Source of the DNA: Alviniconcha marisindica
Lineage: Eukaryota > Mollusca > Gastropoda > Provannidae
NCBI GenBank assembly: GCA_018857735.1
Contig: JABMCL010000767.1
Span: 742,501 to 806,500, forward strand
Direction: 5' to 3'
DNA: 64,000 nt
This document shows, piece by piece, positions 1 through 11,700 of the stretch. A program made the translations under genes and the position numbers. The first letter of the stretch is position 1, and each line of letters begins with the position of its first letter. A model generated the notes under the pieces. That model saw nothing but the letters and a program-made list of their open reading frames with translations, had not been told where the DNA came from and ran no database searches.

Positions 1-417
1 CATCAAGAGCAGGGAGGTGGTGCTGGGCTAGAAAGAGAGTTGGACTTCTTTTGCTTCAGTTGTTTCCCAACGGCGGAGCTACTGACATTGTCTTTGTGAC
101 TCTGTTCTGCATAGCAGTTGGGACAGCAATTGCGTGGTGCGGTGGTCGCTGCGCAATGCCGGACGGACACCGCCTTAATTTAACATCCTGTTCTTCTGGC
201 GGCTGTCCACGGCAGCCTTGGTCTTCCGGGTTGGCGCCTGTCTCGAGGTTTCACTAGTCTTTCTCCCTTTCGCCCGCTCGTCCCCGTCCCTACAGGCCTT
301 CTCGCCTCCGAGGACGTTAAGCAGCAAAAGCTCACTCAGTCGCGGGTCCAGGCGGATCAGGAGGAGGGAGGTGGTGCTGGACCCCGAACTGAGACAGCCT
401 TAACACAGCTGTTGATC
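1..417. other. Non-coding or unassigned sequence
   Basis: I recognise no gene here. Two short ORFs read through it but resemble nothing I know. Positions 5-31 and 359-379 share the phrase ggaggtggtgctgg, and positions 206-225 resemble the 31-bp unit that follows at 421, so parts look like decayed duplications. Confidence 0.4.
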
Positions 418-545
418 TGGCCGGTGGTCCACGGCCTCCTCGGTCTTCCGGCCGGTGGTCCACGGCCTCCTCGGTCTTCCGGCCGGTGGTCCACGGCCTC
501 CTCGGTCTTCCGGCCGGTGGTCCACGGCCTCCTCGGTCTCAGTCC
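418..545. repeat. 31-bp tandem repeat, 4 copies
   Basis: Units start at 421, 452, 483 and 514 and are nearly identical, each carrying ccggtggtccacggcctcct. The unit is GC-rich, unlike the AT-rich surroundings. A related degenerate copy lies near 206-225. A homopolymer C run follows at about 595-611. No function is evident. Confidence 0.9.
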
Positions 546-739
546 GGCCGGTCAGAGCCACCGGCTCGCGGTCGAACCACTCTTTCTCCCAAAGCCCCCC
601 CCCCCCCCCCCTCCGTCCGGCCCATCCTTAATATGCCACCTCTGTTCTGTGGACGTTAAGCAACATGTTTAATGTTTGGTTTCTACGACTGGCAAAGTGT
701 GTTGCTCTTCCCTTAGTTGTTAGAGACCCGTCAGCGGCT

Positions 740-2010
740 AAAAAGTGCAGGCATGCATGTTTAGTTCAAAGACTTGTGCTGCAAAGTGCAGGCCTGCATG
801 TTTAGTTCAAAGACTTGTGCTGCAAAGTGCAGGCATGCATGTTTAGTTCAAAGACTTGTGCTGCAAAGTGCAGGCCTGCATGTTTAGTTCAAAGACTTGT
901 GCTGCAAAGTGCAAGCATGCATGTTTAGTTCAAAGACTTGTGCTGCAAAGTGCAGGCATGCATGCTTAGTTAAAAGACTTGTGCTGCAAAGTGCAGGCAT
1001 GCATGCTTAGTTAGTAAAAGACTTGTGCTGCAAAGTGCAGGCATGCATGCTTAGTTAAAAGACTTGTGCTGCAAAGTGCAGGCATGCCTCAGTGCTTAGT
1101 TAGTAAAAGACTTGTGCTGCAAAGTGCAAGCATGCATGCTTAGTTAAAAGACTTGTGCTGCAAAGTGCAGGCATGCATGCTTAGTTCAAAGACTTGTGCT
1201 GCAAAGTGCAGGCATGCATGCTTAGTTCAAAGACTTGTGCTGCAAAGTGCAGGCATGCATGCTTAGTTCAAAGACTTGTGCTGCAAATTGCAGGCATGCA
1301 TGCTTAGTTCAAAGACTTGTGCTGCAAAGTGCAGGCATGCATGCTTAGTTCAAAGACTTGTGCTGCAAAGTGCAGGCATGCATGCTTAGTAAAAGACTTG
1401 TGCTGCAAAGTGCAGGCATGCATGCTTAGTTAAAAGACTTGTGCTGCAAAGTGCAGGCATGCCTCAGTGCTTAGTTAGTAAAAGACTTGTGCTGCAAAGT
1501 GCAAGCATGCATGCTTAGTTAGTAAAAGACTTGTGCTGTAAAGTGCAGGCATGCATGCTTAGTTCAAAGACTTGTGCTGCAAAGTGCAGGCATGCATGCT
1601 TAGTTCAAAGACTTGTGCTGCAAAGTGCAGGCATGCATGCTTAGTTCAAAGACTTGTGCTGCAAAGTGCAGGCATGCATGCTTTGTTCAAAGACTTGTGC
1701 TGCAAAGTGCAGGCATGCATGCTTAGTTCAAAGACTTGTGCTGCAAAGTGCAGGCATGCATGCTTAGTTCAAAGACTTGTGCTGCAAAGTCAGAGCGGCA
1801 AGCATTAATTAAGTCAGTGTTTGTCTGTCTTCCTGCGCTGAAACAAGTTCAGGCATGCATGCTTAGTTAAAAGACTTGTCAGTGCTGAAAAGTTCAGGCA
1901 TGCATGCTTAGTTAAAAGACTTGTGCTGAAAAGTTCAGGCATGCATGCTTAGTTAAAAGACTTGTGCTGAAAAGTTCAGGCATGCATGCTTAGAAGAGAC
2001 TTGTGCTGCA
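740..2010. repeat. About 41-bp minisatellite, about 30 copies
   Basis: The unit contains gcaggcatgcatgcttag, then ttcaaagacttgtgctgc. Each copy carries the palindrome gcatgcatgc. Variants with inserted tagt or cctcag recur, which indicates block duplication inside the array. Decayed half-units continue to about 2400, where the phrase gacttgtgctgc can still be found. Short cysteine-rich ORFs read through it and are not considered genes. Confidence 0.9.
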
Positions 2011-3070
2011 AAGGGCAAGCGTTAATTAATTTTAGTCAGTGCTTGTGCGTCATGAGTCTTCCCCGGCTGTGAACTGGTCCGCAGCCGGTGCCGGCACAGA
2101 TGCATCATTTGTTTCAGTAGCCGTACTAGTGAAAGACTTGTGCTGCAAAGTGCAAGCATTAGGCTTAAAAGTCAGTGTCAGTTTGTCTTCCTGTGCTGCA
2201 AAGTGCAGGTACTGACATGATGTACTGAAGAGGCTTGCCATGCTGCAAAAGTCAGTGCACGCGTTAATTAGTTGAAGTCGGTGTTTGTCTTCCCTGCTGT
2301 GCCGCTGGGCCGAAAAGTGCAGCCGCCATACCTAACTGGACCGGGAGTGCATGTTTCGTTAACAGACTTGTGCTGCCGCCCTGAAAGTGCAAGCGGAGGT
2401 GGTAACCTTAGTTAACTTTTGTCACTGAGTAGTAACTCGGCCGGGTAGCCGCCTAGGCTGAGCGACCTATGCGGCGCGTCAGTTGGTGCTATGGCATAGC
2501 CAGCAGTCTTCTGTTCCAGTCATGTTGCATGCGTAAAGGCGGTAGTGTAAATAAAATCGCATACTTTCAGTCTGATTTGGTTTGTCAGTATCATGGCCGG
2601 GAGTGAGAGTATGTCGTAGTACCGTGGCCGGCGGGAGACTGACCGGGAGCCAGTGTGGTCAGTGTCAGTGCGTGTCTGCGACTGAGTGTGCCTCAGTGTT
2701 TTCGGCGTCACGGTACGTGTGTACAGCTTATGTCTGCCCGGGGCTTATCTTTGCCTCAGTAGTGGCAAGCAACCAAAGTCAGTGACACTAACGAACGGCT
2801 GTTTTTTTGTTTTTTTTCGGTTTCAGTCTCAGTTTCTCAGCGATACCAAAGTCAGCCGTCCCGCGATTGTAGTGACGTTTTGAACACAACGCGAGGAACA
2901 GTGAAAGGCGGCACACCACATGAAGAAGTAAATAAGTAAACACGGTGCTTAACGTCCACAAAAGAAGACTAGAGATAATTATTTATTCCATTGTGAGCAG
3001 GTCTCCATGGCAATCTCCAGCCGGGGCTCCCCCTGAACCGCTTCAGTGTGACCGGCTAACTGAACTGAAT
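2011..3070. other. Decayed repeat units and unassigned sequence
   Basis: Positions 2011-2400 hold scattered pieces of the upstream 41-bp unit. From 2400 to 3070 the sequence is less repetitive and has frequent cagtgt phrases. I see no convincing exon, although a non-coding first exon of the plus-strand macro-domain gene could lie here or nearby. Confidence 0.35.
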
Positions 3071-3077
3071 AACCGCC

Positions 3078-3188
3078 ATGGCGCCGCCGCCAGGAATCGG
3101 CTCCGGGCCGGCCAAGGTCCGGTTACAATACTTTAATCGTCCGGTAGCGGAAATCGGCGAAATTGCGATCTGTGTTGGCATGATTTAA
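3078..3188 (+). CDS. Short ORF with strong Kozak context, possible first exon
   Basis: A 36-codon ORF starts in the context accgccatgg inside a locally CpG-rich stretch (about 3030-3300) and begins MAPPPGIGSGPAKVR. The setting resembles a promoter-proximal first coding exon. I do not recognise the protein, see no clear donor, and cannot link it to the macro-domain gene 3.3 kb downstream. It may equally be a chance ORF. Confidence 0.25.
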   Translation: MAPPPGIGSGPAKVRLQYFNRPVAEIGEIAICVGMI

Positions 3189-3655
3189 AATCCTTCCGGA
3201 GGAGATCGCGATTCTGATTCTCCTCCTCGGGAAATCGCAATTTTAATTTCTATCCGTAGACGGTCGCTTCCGGAATTTCTTATTTAGTTCGGGTTTTCAA
3301 ACGGCACATGCCCGACAAGCGAACGGTAGCTTTAGACGGGCAGTCTATACTATTTTATAATTATACTGATGTATAAATTGTATCTAAACAAGGACGTCGG
3401 AGTCGGCTAAGTACTCGTGTTATCTGTGAAACACTGCTCAGCTGTCTGCGCTGTCTGATCGGGTAAGTCTGGATACAGAAGATAAACAAGGTCTCATCTT
3501 GGGTACTTTTAGTACTAGTATTTAGTTCAGTATGGCAAAATATTTGGTGAACAAAAGCTCTAGTTCGGCAGGAAGTGTCCTGATTTTTTTGAATTTTTTT
3601 TTTAACCCTTCCCGGGAATATTTTTCTCTGTAGGCCTGCATAGTGAGTGGTAAGG

Positions 3656-4423
3656 GTAAACATGCACTTTAGGTGCAGGGTATGGCCATGGCAGGCCCAG
3701 ATTCTGGATATGATTCGCTATCATTTATCTTCAGTTTTATTATTGTTGTTAACTTCTTAAATTGCTGTACGTATTGTCTGCCGCCACAGCCATTTTGAAC
3801 TCGTCAGAGGGAGACAATTCATTTAATGCCAGAACGATGTGTTTGTTTTGTAATTGCCTGGTACTGTGGTACTGATAGCCTACAATGTGCAACAAAATGA
3901 ATATAAAAAAACAGTGTTTATTAAATATATGGCATCAGGAAAACTTGCTCGTTTAAGCAGAACAGTTGGTAAAACATTTGCGCACTTGCGCCTGAATCAA
4001 TCTTGTGCGACTTGTGTCCCTTCCAACATGAGTCTTCCTTCCAACACTGCACATAACGGGTAGATCTACAGTTATTTGATGAAGTAAATTTGCTAAATGA
4101 CAATAAGAATAGCACTGAAGATGATGACAAGTTAGCACTTTCAGTTTCACACCTATTGACCCAGTAGACATCACATTCACACACAGGAGTGTCACATAAT
4201 TGAAACATGACTAACATTCTCTTCCAACAAGGGATTGAAATGGCCAACATATTATGTAGCAACTCGACAAGAAGAATACCACTGAAGATGTCGATTGGTA
4301 GCGTTTTGTGCCTCATGACCTGGTACAGTGGTAGAGATCAGTGCAGTGTTGCAGAAGTAAAGCATGAGGCATCACACTGAGAATCAGGGCCTGCCATACC
4401 CTGCACCTAAAGTGCATGTTTAC
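3656..4423. mobile_element. Foldback or MITE-like element, about 0.77 kb
   Basis: The ends are inverted copies. Positions 3656-3705 begin gtaaacatgcactttaggtg, and positions 4381-4423 read as the reverse complement of the same sequence. The left arm has a 5-bp insertion (catgg). The interior has no credible ORF over 131 codons. I could not identify a target-site duplication. Terminal inverted repeats with no coding capacity fit a non-autonomous DNA transposon. Confidence 0.6.
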
Positions 4424-5853
4424 TGCAATTTTTCCAAGAAAGGCCAGACCATCCTGCTCTCACAAATTCCTTCTTCCCAAGGACCCCTCGAGAGCTCCTC
4501 CACCTGAGGTATTCATGAAGCCCAGCATCACCCACTGTCTGCTGTACAGCTAGCCTACCACTACCAGTACCAGAGACAACACTGTAGGAAGTTTTAAACC
4601 ATTTTAATTTAAAGGACATTTTAACAGAAGGGACCAAAACTGCCATATAATACACGGAGTATTAAAAGAAGAATGGCAATTGTTGACTGAAACAACTTTC
4701 CTGGGGAAATGGCATCTGTCGCGACCCTGGAATCTTTCCAGTCCCTGCTGCCAAACCAACCCCCCCCCCCCCCCCCCCACCCTGCACACTCCTACAAAAT
4801 GTCAGAGCCTTCCATGGTCACTGTATGAGGGTATCACTCTCACAGTATCAGTGTATCTGTATGGAAGAAGAAGACCAGACCCTGAAAGATGAAAGAATGT
4901 ACCCACAAATTCATCCCTCTGCTAACCACCATCTTCAAGTTCAACCATTGGAAGTGGAAGAAGGAACTGGGCCAAGTGATTCGCCCAAACATGTCTGCTG
5001 TCTTTAAGAAGGGTGATCATAACAATTAACACTGCATCAAACTACAGACCAGGAGTGGGTTTAATGAACACAGAACTTTATATTATAACCTATGCTAGCA
5101 CAGAACCCTCCAAGTCCAATCCACTGTGCAGTTATAGTTGTGTGCACAATTCAAAGTTATGACAGCCCTGCCAAATCATGGCCACGATGCGCAAAATGCT
5201 ATTGTTTACAACTGTGATAGCGTATGGCTGTCTATATTTTATCAATTTAACTGTGACTGGAATTTTCTGGTGTGCACAAACTCACTGGGCTTTACAACAT
5301 TTTCCAGAATTTTCTAAGTGAGAGAAGAAATTGAAGTGTAACATTACTAACGTAACAACTAAAATGTTCACAAAAGTAATATGACTATGAGTTTGTCTAC
5401 TCTTGTTGGTGGTTGGAGCTGTACACACATTTCATTGCACTTCATAAGATTAAGAGCCAGATTAAAAAATACATTTTTTATAGTTTACTGGTGTGGAAAT
5501 TATGATGCTTTAAAAAAAATCTTATTATAATATTACAGTGTATGTGTGTGTGTGTGTGGAATGTGTGCATGTGCGAGCACCCACACGTGTGTGAGTGGAT
5601 GGGTGGGTGGGTGCATGGTGAGTGTCAGTGTTTAGTTTTTTATATCATGGGTCTGGTATAATGGGCATTCTGGCAAGAGCTAGATGATGTGTGTGTGTGT
5701 GCATGTGCATGTGTGTGGGTGTGTGTTGTGGTGGGGACTGGGATGGATGGAATTATGGGTAGACACAGTAGTAAAATAACAAAAAAATTCTTTGTATGTT
5801 GCTGCTTCTCATATGGCACATGTACACTATATTTTTGTGTGTGATACATATAC

Positions 5854-5915
<62 letters not shown>

Positions 5916-6471
5916 TATTATATGACTTTGTGCCAAAAGGTGCTCAAGCAGGGGGCTATGCACTTCAGTTGAAAATAAAAGAATGCTGAAAACCTTTTTT
6001 CTTTGAAATTGTAAGTTGAATATATGTGCATGGATGAATGCATATTTAGTGCACATAATTTCAGCAGGCAGACTTCATGTAGTTGCTATGTACAGGGAAC
6101 ACGATTTGAGAAACCTGAAGCCACTTTTGGAGGGCATTGACCAGCAAATTCACATGGACACATGGCTAGAATAGCTGGTCTGTGAACGTCAAGGAAAAAT
6201 TACAGTGATCATAACATTAACAGTGATGTAAATGTGTGTGTGTGTGTGTGTGCATGAGAGACAGAGACAGAGACAGAGAGACTCTCAGAGACAGAGAGAG
6301 AGAGACTGCCTGTGTGTAACTAATGTGTGTCCTGAGTAATCAGTATCATCTGAAGGTTATTACAATATTACTATTAGTCAAGTGTAAAATTGTGTAATCT
6401 GTGCATGAATGAAGTCGCACTGTGTGTGTGTGTGTAAATTATTATTATTTTTAAATGGATGTATGTTGCAG
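4424..6471. other. Intergenic or upstream sequence with microsatellites
   Basis: I see no gene. The stretch holds a C run at about 4760-4778, TG-rich tracts at 5540-5620 and 5690-5730, a long TA microsatellite at about 5856-5922, and TG plus GA tracts at 6232-6310. A pyrimidine-poor TG tract and ttgcag at 6466-6471 precede the macro-domain gene exon. Confidence 0.5.
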
Positions 6472-8782
6472 AGGACCAGAGGCAGAGATGGGAAATCGTA
6501 GCAGCAGTGCAGCCGATGACTGGGACTCGGATGAAGGGGGAGGTTCAGACTATGAACACGCCTATGACTTCCACACCTCTGTTCTGCACAAGAGCCCAGC
6601 AGACGGCTTTGAGTCAGACTACGAAGAAGACGAGGAGGAGGAGGATGGTGGACGCGGTGGCAGCAGGCAGGGCCTGCCATTCTCCAACAGTCAGATGGCA
6701 GCAGCGCCATCTTCCATCAAAGTGACTGATGGTGGGGATGGCAAAGACAAATCCCAGGTCACAGCCATTGGCATTGAAAACAGAAGGGCTAGTTGTGAGT
6801 CTGACCCTGTTTGCGGGGAAGGGGGCGATGGCCCCGTCACTAGTGTCAGTGGCACTGCTGGCAGCAGTGGAAGGCAATCAGACCGGGCCAACAGCAGCCC
6901 AGAACTGCTGGACATGGGGTTTAAACCTAGGACCAGAAATCAAAAAGCTGCTTTTGAGGAGAACTGGCAGACGTCAACCACTGCCTGTAGCGTGGAAAGG
7001 CAAAAGACGATCACCACTCAACACGGCAGGTCAGAAAACACGGTCATGGAGGAAGAAACGTATGAGACTGCCGAGGAAGGAGCTGGAGAAATAGATGAAG
7101 GGGGCAGTGTGAGTGATGACGGCTCATTATCGACGATCACGCCCCCACGCACCAGGCCTCAGTCAGATTCTGAATACAGTCACAGCATGTCTTCCGAGTC
7201 AGAGACAGGGGAGGGCGAGGAGGATGCTGAAGAGGAGACGGACGAGGAGGAGGAGGAGGACGCTTCTGCTTCAGACTCTTCAGAGGCTGCTGTGGTGGGG
7301 AATGCCCACACACACTCCTCCAGGTCATCGCCAGCAGCCCTACAGCAGAAACGAGCATCACCGTTGAAAGTCTTCCCTCACTGCATTCCTCAGCAGGCAG
7401 CCTCCAGGTCACCACCGGCATCTCTGCGACAACTCGGGCACAGACAAGAGGTGTCACAAGACTCTTATCGTCAGATGAGAAAGAGACCAGCTTCAGTGAG
7501 GTGCGATGTTCCTTCCAAACGCAGCAAACCTTCCAGAGGAATTAACTTCTCACCCGACAGAACTCGATATGGCATCTTTGACACAGAGTCCGAGTCTGAT
7601 ACTGCAAAGTGCCAGGACAGGAAGACCAGAAGAACAGCCGCTCCTTCAACACCTCTGCCTCAGAGAAACCTGCGAGAAACCAGATCTCTCTCAACGAGAA
7701 CTCTGCGACAGGCAGCCAAGAAGGCGGCCTCCCAGTTTGTAGAAACGTCCAGGAAAATTTTACGCGACGCTAAAACAGCTGCCCTGATTCTGAAAGAAAG
7801 CACGTCACTGAAGCGTCGTGCCTCTCTTGTGGACCAGGAGGGTGCGTGGGGAGGGGCGAGGAAGTCACCGGTGAAGCAAGACACCAGGAGCAGCAGAACG
7901 GCGGCTCAGCTGCGAAGAGAAGAAAGGATGAGTCAGACTCCAGAGATGTGGAGGGAGACTGCGGGGTCCCCAACCACCAGGAGCAGAAGAGGGGCGGTGA
8001 AACGAAAAGTGGAAGATGAAGTTGCGGCCCAAGGAAGACGTCCACAGAAAGCGGAGGACAGCTCGGACCTTGAGATGGAGGATGCGACAAGAAACAACCA
8101 CCAGCTGAATTCCAGACAAGTCAGGAAAGATGGTGGACGGTTGCGAAAGTTCACCCGCAGTGCCACAGGCCCCTCCCCCTCACACAGCGCCAGGCGCTTC
8201 CTGCGCTCCCCGTCTTCACAACTTTCCAATGCCCGCAGGAACTCGCTGCCGCTCATGTCGGCTGCTGGCGGTGCTGCTAAGATGAAGGTCAACACAACCC
8301 CTCCAGGTGTCTCAGACAGCAGTGCAGGCAAGTCCACCTCCAAGACATCCGCTGCAACCACCAACCCCTTTCACAACGTCAGCCTGGTCCCATCCTCAGC
8401 CCAGCTCAACACCTCCACCGGCAGCAGGGACAGCATCAGTGCCGAACTGCACCCAGGGGTCAGCCACGGTCATCTTTCCGACACACCCAGCCCCTTCACC
8501 AGCCTGGACGTCAGCGCCAGGACGGAAACCCCGACGCCATTGACCTTCACCTCAGGAAGCGTGTGGTCACGGATCAGCACTCGTCGCAGCCAGCAGTCGT
8601 GCAGAGAAATGGGCATTCCCTCCGGGGGCCAGTTACCGTCAGCACCAGGAACCAGCGGACCGAGAATGGCAACACGCAGCAGTCCTGAGACAGCGTCACT
8701 GACCATTGCACCCTCTGCCTATCCGGCACGCAGTACACCCAGAGTGCCCTCCCCTTACCCTGATGGGGCAGTTTGCACAAAG
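6472..8782 (+). CDS. Macro-domain gene, exon 1 (coding from 6488)
   Basis: An acceptor at ttgcag (6466-6471) precedes the exon, and the first downstream ATG is at 6488, giving MGNRSSSAADDWDSDEGG. An in-frame ATG at 6455 lies upstream of the acceptor and would be intronic. The exon probably ends at 8782 at the strong donor AAAG|gtaatgag, in phase 0. The frame stays open to 9184 only because the following 36-bp array is a multiple of three. An exon of 2.3 kb coding for disordered sequence is normal for such proteins. Confidence 0.65.
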
Positions 8783-11700
8783 GTAATGAGCCTGACCGTT
8801 ATCCCAGTTTGCACAAAGGTAATGAGCCTGACCCTTATCCTAGTTTGCACAAAGGTAATGAGCCTGACCGTTATCCCAGTTTGCACAAAGGTAATGAGCC
8901 TGACCCTTATCCCAGTTTGCACAAAGGTAATGAGCCTGACTGTTATCCCAGTTTGCGCAAAGGTAATGAGCCTGACCGTTATCCCAGTTTGCACAAAGGT
9001 AATGAGCCTGACCGTTATCCCAGTTTGCACAAAGGTAATGAGCCTGACCGTTATCCCAGTTTGCACAAAGGTAATGAGCCTGACCGTTATCCCAGTTTGC
9101 GCAAAGGTGTGGAGGAAGGATGTTGTTAATGTTGTGTTAGTGTTATGTAAGGAGCGTATGGCTGAAGAAAGTCCCCACGTTTAACTGTTTACTGTGTAAC
9201 ATTTTAATGTGGCCTTGGTGCTCTTGCTAGTGTCAGTATGCTGTGACATAGCCCAGGCCTTGAAGGTGAATGTTTGCTTGCTGAAATTAAACAAATTATA
9301 TAGATAGATCTATGTAAGATGAAAAATTCAGTGAATGGTTTGAATTTTGTCAGTGATTGATCAAAACCTTGCAACTCAGTTTTGGGGCATCTTGAGATTT
9401 GCTCTTTTGAACTGAAGCCCTAATTTATTTGTGTCTTCTGTGAACATCTTAAACTTAAAGTGCAAATTATAATTTGTGCTGAAAAACTTTGTAAGTCATT
9501 TTTCAAAGCAAGTTGACTCCAGATGTTTGATTATCATGCAAGTTGGGTGATGTGCTTTTCTGTGAAGTCTGAGACATTTGCAAAGAATCAAAACTCAGTC
9601 CAGAAGTTTTAGCCACTGTCAATGTCATGTATACATAATTCATCATTTTATGATGCCAACACCCAGATTATAGAGTTACAAAGCTTTGATCAGTCACAGA
9701 AACAAGTTCAAAACCTCAAGAGTCATCGTTTCAAACTGCAGCTGCTTTACTTCTTCTTCTTCCGGACCAATGACAGTGTTAGGATACAATCCGTGACATG
9801 TCTGTTTACAGTGGCTGCTTCACTTTCTTGCTGGAGGATGTGCTGCAGGTGACGGTTGCTACTGGCAACATCACCTCGGCAACCACCAGCAGCATTGTCA
9901 TTTCCACAGACAGTCATCTGTGTCATAAGAACCCTATGGCACAGAGTGTTGCCAAGGCAGCAGGGACAGGATTCACCGGTGCGTGTCAGGAGTTCCTGAG
10001 GCACAACCACAGTGGCTTACAGGTAAAACATTTCATGCATGTCAGGACTGTCTAAGTAACAACCACAGTGGCTTACAGGTAAAACATTTCATGCATGTCA
10101 GGACTGCCTGAGGCACAACCACAGTGGCTTACAGGTAAAACATTTCATGCATGTCAGGACTGCCTGAGGCACAACCACAGTGGCTTACAGGTAAAACATT
10201 TCATGCATGTCAAGACTGCCTGAGGCACAACCACAGTGGCTTACAGGTAAAATATTTCATGCATGTCAGAACTGTCTGAGGCACAACCACAGTGGCTTAC
10301 AGGTAAAATATTTCATGCAAGTCCAGACTGTCTGAGTAACAACCACAGTGGCTTGTAGGTAAAACATTTCATGCATGTCAGGACTGCCTGAGGCACAACC
10401 ACAGTGGCTTGTAGGTAAAACATTTCATGCATGTCAGGACTGCCTGAGGCACAACCACAGTGGCTTGTAGGTAAAACATTTTATGCATGTCAGGACTGCC
10501 TGAGGCACAACCACAGTGGCGTACAGGTAAAATATTTCATGCATGTCAGGACTGTCTGAGGCACAACGACAATGGCCTGCAGGTAAAACATGTCATGCAT
10601 GTCAGAATGTTTTCAGACGCACCAGTCATGGCTGGCAGCAAAGATATTTTGTTCTTACCACGATTTTCTGAGGCATGATGTGTTGTCTTTTCCTGAAGAA
10701 GGTAATGCACAATCTGTATTTTTCTCAGTGGTAATATAATAATACATTGTTATTGTTTTGTCCTGACATAGGATGGGTACTTTTATAAATGTGAACATTA
10801 ATTTGTATTGCTGTATTGTACCTTTATACTGAAAATATGTGGCTGTGTTGTACAAATAAAAGAAATTGTAGCTGTATGTTTCAATAGGTGTGTGAAATTC
10901 TCGACACTCCAGCGGGTGGGCAGTTGTCCCCCTTGATCTCACACGTTCTGCATGTGGTGGTGGCGGAGAGGAAGACTCAGAGTGACGGTGATGTCAGCAA
11001 GCACAAAAAGCTGCTGCTGTGTACCTACCTCAACTGTCTGAAACGCGCCAGCGACAAGCTGCGTGTACCCAGCATTACCTTTCCACTGATTGGCTCAGGT
11101 CGGTGTGTGTGTATAGTGGGAATGTGTGTGTGTGAGTGTGTGTGTGTGTGAGTGAGAGAGAGTGGGGATACCTATCTGACATCCTGTGAATAGTGGGTGG
11201 GTACTAATATTGTAATAAGAGGATGGGGTGGGGTGGGTGACCTTGTCCTGGGGGGGGGGGGGGGGGGGCAATTGTCATGCAAGGTAAATATTGTTGACTC
11301 TACCTCTGGTGTGTATTCAGCTTTTTCCTCATTCAGGTGTTGGTTGGCTTTGATGTGTTGCACATAGCTATTCCATTCACAGATAGCACATTCAGGAGTT
11401 GCAGACATCTACGCAGTTTACTAACTCAGTAACTGCGCAGTCAGGTGTTGATTTTAATATGTTGCAGATAGCTACTCAGTGCGCTGACTGTACATTCAGG
11501 TGTTGACTTTGATGTGTTACAGACAGCTGCTCAGTTTGCTTACTGTATATTCAGGTGCTGACTTGGATGTGTTACAGATAGCTACTCAGTGCGCTAACTG
11601 TACATTCAGGTGTTGACTTTGATGTGTTACAGACAGCTGCTCAGTTTGCTAACTGTATATTCAGGTGCTGACTTGGATGTGTTACAGATAGCTACTCAGT

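Noticed and set aside
740..2010. CRISPR-like spaced repeat
   Set aside because: The sequence is clearly eukaryotic, and the units are contiguous with no unique spacers, so this is a minisatellite.
6488..6505. N-myristoylation signal MGNRSS at the start of the macro-domain protein
   Set aside because: It fits the loose MGxxxS pattern, but the rest of the protein looks nuclear and short motifs of this kind occur often by chance.
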